From the NCBI GenBank assembly GCA_902799835.1, contig CADCCF010000001.1, forward strand, positions 1 to 64,000: a DNA stretch of 64,000 nucleotides. The letters are read 5' to 3'. The position numbers and the translations under genes are program-made. Numbering within the stretch: the stretch's first letter is position 1; every line of letters starts with the position of its first letter. This DNA comes from an uncultured Pseudomonadota bacterium. Its GTDB lineage: Bacteria; Pseudomonadota; Alphaproteobacteria; RF32; CAG-239. This document shows positions 30,400 through 40,791 of this stretch, piece by piece. The notes beneath the pieces are model-generated. The model did no database searches and was not told the DNA's origin. It saw nothing but the letters and a program-made list of their open reading frames with translations.

Positions 30400-31209
30400 T
30401 TATTCTTCATCTTCAAAATCATCATTGCTTTCATCGACAAAATCATCTGTCTCGTCATCATCCAACTCCTCAGAGCTTTCATCGCTTTCCAACAACAAAG
30501 TTTCATTTTCGCTTTCAATTTCTGATTTGCGACGACGACCGCGTCTTTTGCGTGCCGGTCCGCTTTTTTTAACTGCATCAATAATATAATGACCGGCAAC
30601 TTTATACAAATCCACCAAGTGATTATTATACATGTGATCAGCACCTTCAATCATCGCATAATTAACTTCAACGTTGCGCTGAGTACTCAGTTTTTTCACC
30701 AATGATGTCACACTTGCCGGATTCACAATCTCGTCAATGCTCCCTTGAGTAATCAGTCCCGAAGTTGGACATGGCGCCAAAAACGAAAAGTCTTTTTCAT
30801 TAGCCGGAGGAGACACCGCAATAAAGTTATTAATATCCGGACGACGCATTAGCAATTGTAATCCTATCCACGCCCCAAATGAATAACCGGCAATCCAACA
30901 TTGTCTGGCATCAGGATTCATCGCCTGAAGCCAATCCAACGCTACTGTCGCGTCGGACAACTCGCCGAGTCCGTCCTCAAAATTGCCTTGCGACCGCCCG
31001 ACACTGCGAAAATTAAATCGCAAAACTGAGAAGCCCAGACTCTGAAACACACTAAACAAGGTGTAAACCACTTTATTGTTCATTGTGCCGCCATATTGCG
31101 GATGGGGATGCAAAATCAATGCAACCGGCGCATTAGGATTTTCACTTTGATGATAGCGACCTTCCAATCTGCCGGCATGTCCGTTAAATAAAACCTCTGT
31201 CATTAACAA
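30400..31209 (-). CDS. alpha/beta hydrolase with acidic C-terminal tail
   Basis: A 269-residue hydrolase of the COG2945 type: LHPHPQYGGTMNN near the N-terminus, FRSVGRSQG, nucleophile elbow GYSFGAW, an acid in GSIDEIV and a late His in GADHMY. The first 220 residues cover the domain. The rest is a basic patch (RKRRGRRRK) followed by about 40 residues that are mostly Asp, Glu and Ser. No signal peptide. Substrate unknown. The charged tail may bind a partner or metal; this is inference. Confidence 0.82.
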   Translation of the reverse strand: MLMTEVLFNGHAGRLEGRYHQSENPNAPVALILHPHPQYGGTMNNKVVYTLFSVFQSLGFSVLRFNFRSVGRSQGNFEDGLGELSDATVALDWLQAMNPDARQCWIAGYSFGAWIGLQLLMRRPDINNFIAVSPPANEKDFSFLAPCPTSGLITQGSIDEIVNPASVTSLVKKLSTQRNVEVNYAMIEGADHMYNNHLVDLYKVAGHYIIDAVKKSGPARKRRGRRRKSEIESENETLLLESDESSEELDDDETDDFVDESNDDFEDEE

Positions 31210-31289
31210 ATCACCTAAAATATTATTGTCTTAAGTATTATATTTACTTAAAATAGATTTAAAATTAACTTTGAGGAATTTAGCACAAA

Positions 31290-31949
31290 ATGAAATCAAA
31301 TTTCAAGATAATTTTATCAGACGCCAAAGCTGTTGTGGCGCGCGACCCTGCTACACCTAGCATAACTCAGGCTTTTTTATTTTCCAGCGGGCTTCACGCC
31401 ATCATCGGTTATCGATTCTGCCACTGGCTTTGGCAGAAAAAATGGCACATTTGTGCCCGTATAATTTCACAATTTATCAGATTCTTAACCGGGATTGAAA
31501 TTCACCCTGCCGCCAAAATCGGTCATAACTTCTTTATCGACCACGGCATGGGAGTCGTCATCGGGGAAACTTCTATCATCGGCAACAATGTAACTCTATA
31601 CCATGGAGTAACTCTTGGCGGGACAACTGTTTTTGATAAATCAGGCAAACAATTAAATAAACGCCACCCTACCTTGAAAAATAATATTATTGTCGGTGCC
31701 GGAGCTAAAATATTAGGTCCCATAACCATCGGTAACAATGTCAAAATAGGGGCTAACGCTGTCGTTTTGCATGATGTTAGTGATAATCGTACTATTGTTG
31801 GTGTTCCGGCCCATATTGTTAATAAAACTACCTCTTCTCCCGAGTCATTTATGGCTTATGGCTCTTGCGCCAGGGACAGCGATCCGATAGAATGCCGCCT
31901 TAATGCTATTGAACAGGAAGTTTTACGTCTCAAAAACAAAATTAAGTAA
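31290..31949 (+). CDS. cysE: serine O-acetyltransferase
   Basis: A 219-residue hexapeptide-repeat enzyme making O-acetylserine, the cysteine precursor. The left-handed beta-helix shows as IGHNFFIDHGMGVVIGETSIIGNN, VTLYHGVTLGGT and IGANAVVLHDV; the catalytic His lies in FIDHGMG. It is the short form (EpsC-like) without the extra N-terminal helical domain of the E. coli enzyme. Monocistronic, with no cysK nearby. Confidence 0.9.
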   Translation: MKSNFKIILSDAKAVVARDPATPSITQAFLFSSGLHAIIGYRFCHWLWQKKWHICARIISQFIRFLTGIEIHPAAKIGHNFFIDHGMGVVIGETSIIGNNVTLYHGVTLGGTTVFDKSGKQLNKRHPTLKNNIIVGAGAKILGPITIGNNVKIGANAVVLHDVSDNRTIVGVPAHIVNKTTSSPESFMAYGSCARDSDPIECRLNAIEQEVLRLKNKIK

Positions 31950-32034
31950 ATTATAATAAATTTGTAATATTATTATTCCAAATTTTGTGTTATTATAACA
32001 TATATGGCAAACCTTTTTGAGAGGATGTCTAGTT

Positions 32035-32769
32035 ATGCGGAAAACAATCTATATCTTATCAGGTGTTATGAGTCTGATGTTTTTAACTCCGGCTCTAGCT
32101 CAACTTCCGGCCAATCCTTGGGCTGTACAACCCCAAGTAACCAGCGAAGCAACCGCTTCAACCACCGCTGCTTCGGCCGGTGCCAGTGTCGGACATATAT
32201 CCGCTCCTAAGAGTTCATCCTCACGAGCATATATTCCTTCTATAAAATATGCTCCGGTTACTGCCGAAGCCACACCACCAACCTATAAACCTGCCGTCGT
32301 ATCCCCCAGCTACAAAGATATGATACCCAATAACAACAGTAGTGGTAATTATGCTGTAAAAAGATCCGATTCTGCTTATGCCATACCACGCGCTTCTGCT
32401 ACTTATGATGGTGACTGGCGCGGCTCTGGTCAATTCGGCAAACTCGGTTATACCGGACAAGTTACCACCTACGACAAGGCTCAAGGGCAAGAAATGATAG
32501 CTCCCGAGGTCAATAATACCAATATGAATATTATGGTTCAGCATCTGCGTAAATTAGGCTATAAAATTCCCTCAAGTTATGACAATGGATTCAGCAACTT
32601 TTTGCAAAATTATTCATCTGATTTGCGCACGGCATACAGTGGCTTAGGTCATCGCAACAACCCTGTTGATACAATGTTCAGCAATATTGTAGGAGCTTTT
32701 GAAAGCTTTACCGGACTCGATGCCGGTAACCTTATGTTTAACAGTCTTGATTTAATTCAACGGAACTAA
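32035..32769 (+). CDS. secreted Pro/Ser/Thr-rich protein, function unknown
   Basis: 244 residues. A Sec signal peptide (RKTIYILSGVMSLMFLTPALAQ) is followed by a low-complexity Ala/Ser/Pro/Thr stretch and a short C-terminal domain with two YNNP-like turns. The ATG at 32035 has GAGAGG 9 bp upstream; a TTG 18 bp earlier is less likely. It is followed 4 bp later by another secreted protein and then trmJ, so the three probably form one operon. No family recognised. Confidence 0.75.
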   Translation: MRKTIYILSGVMSLMFLTPALAQLPANPWAVQPQVTSEATASTTAASAGASVGHISAPKSSSSRAYIPSIKYAPVTAEATPPTYKPAVVSPSYKDMIPNNNSSGNYAVKRSDSAYAIPRASATYDGDWRGSGQFGKLGYTGQVTTYDKAQGQEMIAPEVNNTNMNIMVQHLRKLGYKIPSSYDNGFSNFLQNYSSDLRTAYSGLGHRNNPVDTMFSNIVGAFESFTGLDAGNLMFNSLDLIQRN

Positions 32770-32773
32770 AATC

Positions 32774-33277
32774 ATGAAAAAATATATCTATGCTTTTTTG
32801 CCGGTATTCATATTAACTTCAGCCCTATCTGCTGAAGCACAAATGTTGTTTGGCCGTCAACCGATTACACCATCTGCAAAGGTTGAAAACACACCCGAAA
32901 ATATCCCTGAACCTCAAACGACAGAAACAAAAACTTTACCCGAAGAAACTATGCCTCAAGCTGAAGTTAAAGGTATCCAAGTTGAATTGACAGAAGAACA
33001 AAAAGAAGAAGCCGATGAAAATTTGCGTAACAACTTGCGCAACACCACCAAAAGAGACGAACTTAAAACTCGAGTCGAGTTTCTCGAAGCCAATGATTAT
33101 CATGATGAGATCATGCTAAGACGTAAATTGATGAAAAACGGCGAAAAATTCAGGCTTTCTTCGCGTGCCGCCAAAGCCCAACCTAAAGCTAATGTCAATC
33201 CTAAAAGCGATTCGCAAATGGATGAATACATCTTGGAGCGTGCCGGCGTAGCAGAAAAACAAGAATCTCATGAATAA
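32774..33277 (+). CDS. secreted charged protein, function unknown
   Basis: 167 residues with a signal peptide ending near SAEAQ. The mature part is rich in Glu, Pro and Thr, then in basic residues (RAAKAQPKANVNPKS). A predicted helix lies at about 70-130. It overlaps trmJ by 8 bp. No domain recognised; a periplasmic accessory to its upstream neighbour is possible from position alone. Confidence 0.75.
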   Translation: MKKYIYAFLPVFILTSALSAEAQMLFGRQPITPSAKVENTPENIPEPQTTETKTLPEETMPQAEVKGIQVELTEEQKEEADENLRNNLRNTTKRDELKTRVEFLEANDYHDEIMLRRKLMKNGEKFRLSSRAAKAQPKANVNPKSDSQMDEYILERAGVAEKQESHE

Positions 33278-33995
33278 AAATTATCCTTGCATAATTTTGG
33301 TTGAGCCACAGTTGGCTGAAAATGTCGGAATGTCAGCTCGCGCCATGAAAAACTGCGGTTTTTATGAGTTGCGCTTGGTCAATCCTCGTGAAAATCATCT
33401 ATCGGATAAAGCTATTGCTGCTTCATCAAACTCCCAAGAAATATTGCAAAATGCTAAAGTGTTTCCCAGCCTTCCTGCCGCTATCGCCGATTTGCAATAT
33501 GTAATGGCAACCACCGCTCGCCACCGCGATCAAACTAAAATTGTTTACAACGCTGACACTGCCGCCGCCGAAATGTTTACCAAAACATCTGCCGGTGAAC
33601 AATGTGGTCTGATGTTTGGACCAGAGCGCACCGGACTACGTAATGAAGATGTAAGCTTGGCCGATGCCATTATCAATATTCCGCTCAATCCTGAGCATTG
33701 CTCCCTTAATTTATCACAAGCAGTACTTTTGACCGGTTATGAATATTACAAAACACAGCTTGGGCAAATTAAACCTTATTTGGAAACCAACCATACAGCC
33801 GTCGCCGACAAAGAAAAAGTCTTACTGTTTTGCCAACACTTAGAAAATAAATTACAAGATTTCGCCAATTTCCGTGACGACCAAAAGCGCGAAAAATTAA
33901 CCCTAAACTTACGCAACATTTTCACACGCTCTGAACTCACCGAACAAGAGCTTAACACTCTCTACGGTATCATAAATTATCTTGGCAAAAACTAG
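33270..33995 (+). CDS. trmJ: tRNA 2'-O-methyltransferase TrmJ-like (SPOUT)
   Basis: A 241-residue SPOUT methyltransferase. SAM-knot motifs are visible: EPQLAENVGMSARAMKNCGF, FGPERTGLRNED and LNLSQAVLLTGYE. TrmJ methylates the ribose at position 32 of some tRNAs. The C-terminal helical part is normal for the family. Site specificity cannot be told from sequence alone; other TrmH-family targets are possible. It overlaps the secreted-protein gene upstream. Confidence 0.88.
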   Translation: MNKNYPCIILVEPQLAENVGMSARAMKNCGFYELRLVNPRENHLSDKAIAASSNSQEILQNAKVFPSLPAAIADLQYVMATTARHRDQTKIVYNADTAAAEMFTKTSAGEQCGLMFGPERTGLRNEDVSLADAIINIPLNPEHCSLNLSQAVLLTGYEYYKTQLGQIKPYLETNHTAVADKEKVLLFCQHLENKLQDFANFRDDQKREKLTLNLRNIFTRSELTEQELNTLYGIINYLGKN

Positions 33996-33999
33996 AAAC

Positions 34000-34578
34000 T
34001 TATCGCGAAATCAATTTTGGTGAAGCCACAACTTTTTGTTTGGTTTTGCGATTTCTATAAGCATTAAATTGATTGCCGGTGGTCACTGTTTTATCGGTAA
34101 ACTCAACTTTTTTAACATTACTCAAATCGCGATTATAAATAGCATTGGCTTTTTGTAAGTCATGTGAGTTTGCATCATATATTCCGGTGGCATCATATGG
34201 TTCACGCGGAGTAAAAATCTGCCCATCAGGCATTTTAATTGTACCATCAGCATAAAGCGTTGTCTTAAATATGTCCTGTTCATCAAAACGGCGGGCAATA
34301 TTGCGACAATCGGCAAAATTGTCTAACTGCTTTGACACAAAAACATCGGCTTTTTCTTCCAAATAAGCTTTCAGCCCTTCACTCTGCTGTGCTGCTGATG
34401 GTGACTTTGTTAAAATAATGGCGCGTGCCAATAATTCAAAAGTTTGGTATTTGGAAGCCTCACAAGCCAATCCCTGACCGGCAATCATCCCCAAAGCTTT
34501 TGCCTCTTCAATATATGGCATTTGTGCGTTGGCACTAAAACTCCATATCAAACACAATCCTAAAAACCATTTTTTCAT
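34000..34578 (-). CDS. secreted helical protein, function unknown
   Basis: 192 residues with a signal peptide ending SANAQ, then a helical domain with two Cys residues (GLACEASKY, FADCRNIARR) that could form a disulfide, a short DGTIKMPDGQIF segment and a basic C-terminus. The start at 34578 has GGGGA 5 bp upstream; an in-frame ATG 54 bp earlier has no signal-like start. No family recognised. Confidence 0.72.
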   Translation of the reverse strand: MKKWFLGLCLIWSFSANAQMPYIEEAKALGMIAGQGLACEASKYQTFELLARAIILTKSPSAAQQSEGLKAYLEEKADVFVSKQLDNFADCRNIARRFDEQDIFKTTLYADGTIKMPDGQIFTPREPYDATGIYDANSHDLQKANAIYNRDLSNVKKVEFTDKTVTTGNQFNAYRNRKTKQKVVASPKLISR

Positions 34579-34731
34579 AGCATTCCCCATAATCTTTGGC
34601 AAAAGTATAACCTTAAATATATTTAATGCCAACCTTTAAGTTATTTTTTTAATCAAGAAACAAAAAATTAGTTGACAATCGCGCTGTTTTATAATAGTTT
34701 GCGACTAAATTACATAACTGAGGGGTATAAA

Positions 34732-34857
34732 ATGAAAATTTACAGTTCATTAAGAAGCAAGAAAAATCGCGATAAAGATTGTCAGATTGTTCGTCGCAAA
34801 GGTCGCGTTTATGTTATCAACAAAAAGAATCCCAAGCTCAAGGCTCGTCAGGGATAG
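34732..34857 (+). CDS. rpmJ: large ribosomal subunit protein bL36
   Basis: A 41-residue L36: [20 protein letters not shown], then [21 protein letters not shown]. It has the length and sequence of the zinc-free form: only one Cys is present. The ATG at 34732 follows a GAGGGG ribosome site, excluding longer in-frame starts. Single-gene unit with a strong terminator. Confidence 0.95.
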   Translation: MKIYSSLRSKKNRDKDCQIVRRKGRVYVINKKNPKLKARQG

Positions 34858-34876
34858 TTATTGATACAGTTCTCAT

Positions 34877-34912
34877 AAAAAACGCGGCTATTTTCAGGTC
34901 GCGTTTTTTGTT
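34877..34912. terminator. terminator of rpmJ, probably bidirectional
   Basis: AAAAAACGCG ... CGCGTTTTTT. It also faces the response regulator gene ending at 34914. Confidence 0.85.
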
Positions 34913-34913
34913 A

Positions 34914-35516
34914 TCAAATTAGCAGTTTATATCCGCCTTCTGAAGTCTCAATAAATTGCTCACTGCCATTTTCAATTTTTTGCCGCAAGCGATATATATG
35001 AGTCTCTACCGTATGAGTCGTTGCATCATCGGCATAACCCCAAACTTCTTTTAACAAATCCTGTTTTGCAACATAACTGTCTGAGTTTTTATAAAGATAT
35101 TTAATAATAGCGACTTCTTTTTCCGTCAACTTATACACCTTAGTAGTTTTATGGTTAACAACCTCTTTCTTGCTGGGATAAAGCACATAAGCACCAAATT
35201 CCAAACATCCGCTATCAGAATTTTCAAACAAACTGGTAGCTGCCCGTAACGCATCCAAAAAATTTCCTAATCCCAACGGTTTCAGCAAAACTTGTCCGCC
35301 CAAAAAATCACTATCGCCATCTTTGTTAGTCAGATAAATAACCGGAATCTTCTTACTTTGCCATGCCTCTGCTTGTTTATTATCATTATCAATTACCACA
35401 ACATCAGGTTTTTCTGCCTCATCACACAACTTAAATTCTTGCGCATGGTACTTTATCTGATTGATTAAATCAGCCTTAAAAACATCATTATCTGACAAAA
35501 CTAACACATTGGGCAT
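34914..35516 (-). CDS. OmpR-type response regulator with shortened receiver
   Basis: A 200-residue two-domain regulator. The receiver is only about 90 residues but keeps acid residues after strand 1 (LSDND), an Asp at VVVIDNDN, a Thr at VIYLTN and a Lys at LLKPLG. A winged-helix DNA-binding domain follows (about 105-200, with TEKEVAIIKYLY, THTVETHIYRLRQKIE and TSEGGYKLLI). Its ATG overlaps the porin stop by one base (TAATG), so it is the second gene of that operon. It may regulate envelope genes; the partner kinase is not in the window. Confidence 0.82.
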   Translation of the reverse strand: MPNVLVLSDNDVFKADLINQIKYHAQEFKLCDEAEKPDVVVIDNDNKQAEAWQSKKIPVIYLTNKDGDSDFLGGQVLLKPLGLGNFLDALRAATSLFENSDSGCLEFGAYVLYPSKKEVVNHKTTKVYKLTEKEVAIIKYLYKNSDSYVAKQDLLKEVWGYADDATTHTVETHIYRLRQKIENGSEQFIETSEGGYKLLI

Positions 35517-36592
35517 TAAAAATTAACTCCTACTCCTATTACCGCGGCACAACCCTTATCTTTCCGGCCGTTATTATTGTAATTTAATCCGGCTGCTGCC
35601 AAATAAACATCAACGTACTTATTGTACTGGTATTGGTTTGACCAAACAATTACATCATTTTTATTATCTTTGCCTTTTTGTTTACTCTTAAAATAACTCA
35701 AAGCCGAACTGAAAGGACCAATTTCATAGCCCACACCGACATTCCAGGCATAACCCTCACGGTATCCGTCAAAATCATTTGGTAATAGCCTGTTCGGATT
35801 TGATTTATCATCACCATCGATATAGGTTTTACGCACCCCTGCCCCAATAGTCCAGTTGCCGCGATTTAAGTTCTGACTGACCGAAAATTCTTTATCATTG
35901 CCGTGATATTGTGCATATCCCAAAGAGGTTTTGCTGTTAATATTACCTAATCTGTGATCAGAGTATACCGCCGTAGCAAATCCATCCTTGTGGGCATATC
36001 CGGCATGTTTGTTTATCAACCCGCGGCGGTTATAGCTATCCGGTGTCCAACTAAATCCCAAAGCTGTGCCATAAAATTCCGGTGTAATATAATTAATTTT
36101 CGGAGCAACTCCATCGGTATTGATATCGGTTGATGTCAAAGTAGCAAATCTTGTTTCTTTTTCATTTCTTTTCCAGTTAGGATTATGCAAAAAATCCGCC
36201 ACATCACTGTTAGAACTCAAAATTCCGACGCTCGGCGCTCCGTTATGAAAAAGTGATGCCACATTATAAACCTGCCCCACCATCAACTGACCATATTGGG
36301 TATCAGCAACGCCATAAACCTCCTCACCCCAATCACCTTGATTATAGTCCTTGAGCTCTTTGTCCACACCAGCCATAACATCCATGTGCAAACTTACCTC
36401 ATTACTCTCATCAAACTCATAGCCGATAAAGGAATCTACATTACCTTTGCTCACTCCGTGATGGTGTTTTTTAGGTGTTGAATAACCGTAAGCGGCTTGC
36501 CCATGTCCTTCTATATTATAAGTTACCTCACCGGCTTCAACTGCTAACGGCGCTAAAATCATACCTGCAACTAATGCCAAACTATACTTCAT
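35516..36592 (-). CDS. outer-membrane porin
   Basis: A 358-residue outer-membrane beta-barrel protein. A signal peptide ends at AVEAGEV; the mature protein has alternating strands, a loop with many Gly, Asn and Lys residues, and a C-terminal Phe (AVIGVGVNF) as required for barrel assembly. The start at 36592 has AAGGAAG upstream. It resembles Gram-negative general porins (Porin_4-like). Substrates cannot be predicted. It is co-transcribed with the downstream response regulator. Confidence 0.82.
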   Translation of the reverse strand: MKYSLALVAGMILAPLAVEAGEVTYNIEGHGQAAYGYSTPKKHHHGVSKGNVDSFIGYEFDESNEVSLHMDVMAGVDKELKDYNQGDWGEEVYGVADTQYGQLMVGQVYNVASLFHNGAPSVGILSSNSDVADFLHNPNWKRNEKETRFATLTSTDINTDGVAPKINYITPEFYGTALGFSWTPDSYNRRGLINKHAGYAHKDGFATAVYSDHRLGNINSKTSLGYAQYHGNDKEFSVSQNLNRGNWTIGAGVRKTYIDGDDKSNPNRLLPNDFDGYREGYAWNVGVGYEIGPFSSALSYFKSKQKGKDNKNDVIVWSNQYQYNKYVDVYLAAAGLNYNNNGRKDKGCAAVIGVGVNF

Positions 36593-36686
36593 TTTACTTC
36601 CTTTTACTTTTATAAATCGCTTTAAGTTTAGTGCTTTGTTTTTTATAGTCAATATATTTGTGTTCCCTTGTTTTTCAACTTTTTGC

Positions 36687-36714
36687 TTGACATTTTTTGT
36701 CCAAATGATAACCT
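36687..36714 (+). promoter_or_regulatory. promoter of orphan gene 36755 with spacer element
   Basis: TTGACA, 16-bp spacer, TAACCT (weak -10). The spacer begins TTTTTTGTCCAAA (36693-36705), one base different from the element of the other orphan promoters. Confidence 0.5.
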
Positions 36715-36754
36715 GACGCCAAATGAAATTATTAACCATATAATATTTATCATT

Positions 36755-37324
36755 ATGACGAAAGAACAGTTTTTTTGTCTGCTTGATGCTCAGAAATTAT
36801 CAGCAGAAGTAATCAGCTTGTTACCGACTTGGGTAAAAGAGTACTCGGTGACTCATACCAACACTCTTCCTTGTCCGGTCGAGTACATCGGACATGACCC
36901 CGATGGTGAACAGAATGGTATGCCCTCCGTGTATACTACTCACTTGAGTAAGTTATCGGAAGGCAAACCTATTTTGGCCCACCTTGGCGTCAAAATCCTT
37001 TTTGAACCGGTTGTTGTAACGCCGGAGATCAAAACCGTCGGCGATCTGAAGAAAGCTGCGCACAAGGTATACCCGACCGCCCATCCTATGACCCAGACGG
37101 ACTGGAACAAGTTCGCGGTCAATCAGAAGACCTATTTCGACCTCAACAAGGTCTTGAAAGGTCTCAAAAATCCGGTCGATTTGCCTGACATCAGGAAGTG
37201 TATATACTTCTTGAACAGCAACGATGACGATTGCAGAGTTGCTTGTCGTATCGACATTGCCACCGGCGACGTCAATATTGTCTCCATCGACGATATTGAC
37301 TACATCCTCTGCATCGCTAACTAA
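36755..37324 (+). CDS. orphan protein, 189 residues
   Basis: Function unknown. Soluble, mixed alpha/beta, with six Cys residues and an acidic C-terminal half (SNDDDCRVACRIDIATGDVN). No signal or membrane helix. The ATG at 36755 ends an AT-rich leader (TTTATCATT-ATG) with no Shine-Dalgarno; in-frame codons further upstream run through the promoter. It is markedly richer in G+C than the local background: 35 of 60 bases in 37021-37080. Own promoter and terminator. Confidence 0.72.
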   Translation: MTKEQFFCLLDAQKLSAEVISLLPTWVKEYSVTHTNTLPCPVEYIGHDPDGEQNGMPSVYTTHLSKLSEGKPILAHLGVKILFEPVVVTPEIKTVGDLKKAAHKVYPTAHPMTQTDWNKFAVNQKTYFDLNKVLKGLKNPVDLPDIRKCIYFLNSNDDDCRVACRIDIATGDVNIVSIDDIDYILCIAN

Positions 37325-37348
37325 TTGCAGAGTAACACTTAAAGCAAA

Positions 37349-37380
37349 CCCCCGCCGTCTTCAATGACCGCGGGGGCTAA
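37349..37380. terminator. terminator between orphan gene and gyrB
   Basis: CCCCCGC ... GCGGGGG with a 14-base loop, followed by a short AT-rich tail without a strong T run. Confidence 0.65.
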
Positions 37381-37399
37381 TTTATATTCAAAAAACTTA

Positions 37400-39847
<2,448 letters not shown>

Positions 39848-39973
39848 TTAAAAACATATCAAATTTAGGCTAAAATATATAAGAAATTCCCACCTCAATC
39901 AACCCTAAAATCAAAGATATTCCACAAGTTTAATGAGATAAAAAACTTTTTTTCATTTTCTGTTTATTAAATC

Positions 39974-40006
39974 AAAAAAAACCGCTGAGCCTAAAGCTCA
40001 GCGGCA
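39974..40006 (-). terminator. terminator of orphan gene 40586
   Basis: CCGCTGAGC / GCTCAGCGG around a 5-base loop, followed on the minus strand by TTTTTTTT. Confidence 0.88.
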
Positions 40007-40010
40007 TTCT

Positions 40011-40586
40011 TCAGAAAATTTTGTACCATACAGAGTGTCTGACAGTACGAAGGGTTGCGCTTGTAGGAAAGCAATCAATTGACCTCACCAACTCAAAGAG
40101 AGGCAAATAGCCTGCTTCTTCCAGCAGGAGATATTCTAGGTGCGTCACCCAAAATTTCTTCCTTTTAAAGAAAGTTGCAGCGCACAACTTTCTCCGCAAT
40201 TTTGCAACTATTTCGTCTGACCAACCCCCTGGGCTTAATTCCCTAAACATCAGCAACTCTTTGTAGAAGGTTGTGTCCTGACGAGTGCCCTCAAAATAAG
40301 CTAATCTGAGATACCCGATTTTGTACGGCACCGCAAAACCTTCATAGTAACAATCAGGTAACAACGGACGTGCTTTTTTAAGTATTTTTTCTTTCTCTCT
40401 ATCGCTGGTTGCGCAAAGGAACTTTTTCAGCTCCTTTCTAGATAAGACGCACAACCCGCCCGGTATCCAATCTTTTTCATTATCAGTCATGTAGTTAGGA
40501 CAAGGTCCTATTTCTACATAAGGCTTCTTAAGGCGCCTATCGGTTATTGCCAAGAAGTTCTCTTTTTTTAAGATAAGTTGTTTCAT
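40011..40586 (-). CDS. orphan protein, 191 residues
   Basis: Function unknown. A basic, mostly helical protein with scattered Cys residues and aromatic stretches (AVPYKIGYLRLAYFEG, WVTHLEYLLLEEAGYLPLFE). No signal peptide. The leader ends CACTATT-ATG without Shine-Dalgarno. Single-gene unit with its own promoter containing the TTTTTTGTCTAAA element and its own terminator. Confidence 0.7.
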   Translation of the reverse strand: MKQLILKKENFLAITDRRLKKPYVEIGPCPNYMTDNEKDWIPGGLCVLSRKELKKFLCATSDREKEKILKKARPLLPDCYYEGFAVPYKIGYLRLAYFEGTRQDTTFYKELLMFRELSPGGWSDEIVAKLRRKLCAATFFKRKKFWVTHLEYLLLEEAGYLPLFELVRSIDCFPTSATLRTVRHSVWYKIF

Positions 40587-40624
40587 AATAGTGTTTTTTT
40601 ATTAATAATTCTAACTTGTAAACA

Positions 40625-40653
40625 TATATACCACAATTTTAGACAAAAAACAA
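40625..40653 (-). promoter_or_regulatory. promoter of orphan gene 40586 with spacer element
   Basis: On the minus strand TTGTTT, 17-bp spacer, TATATA. The element TTTTTTGTCTAAA runs from the -35 into the spacer. Confidence 0.55.
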
Positions 40654-40791
40654 CACTTTTTTATAAAATTAAAGAACATTAATCTAATTATATTTTTTTA
40701 CCGATAGTCAATTGACAGAATTGGACAATCGAAGTATAATGTACCTATATTTGTTCCTACTATGACCAAAAATTTCTTGGGAGATTCTTTC

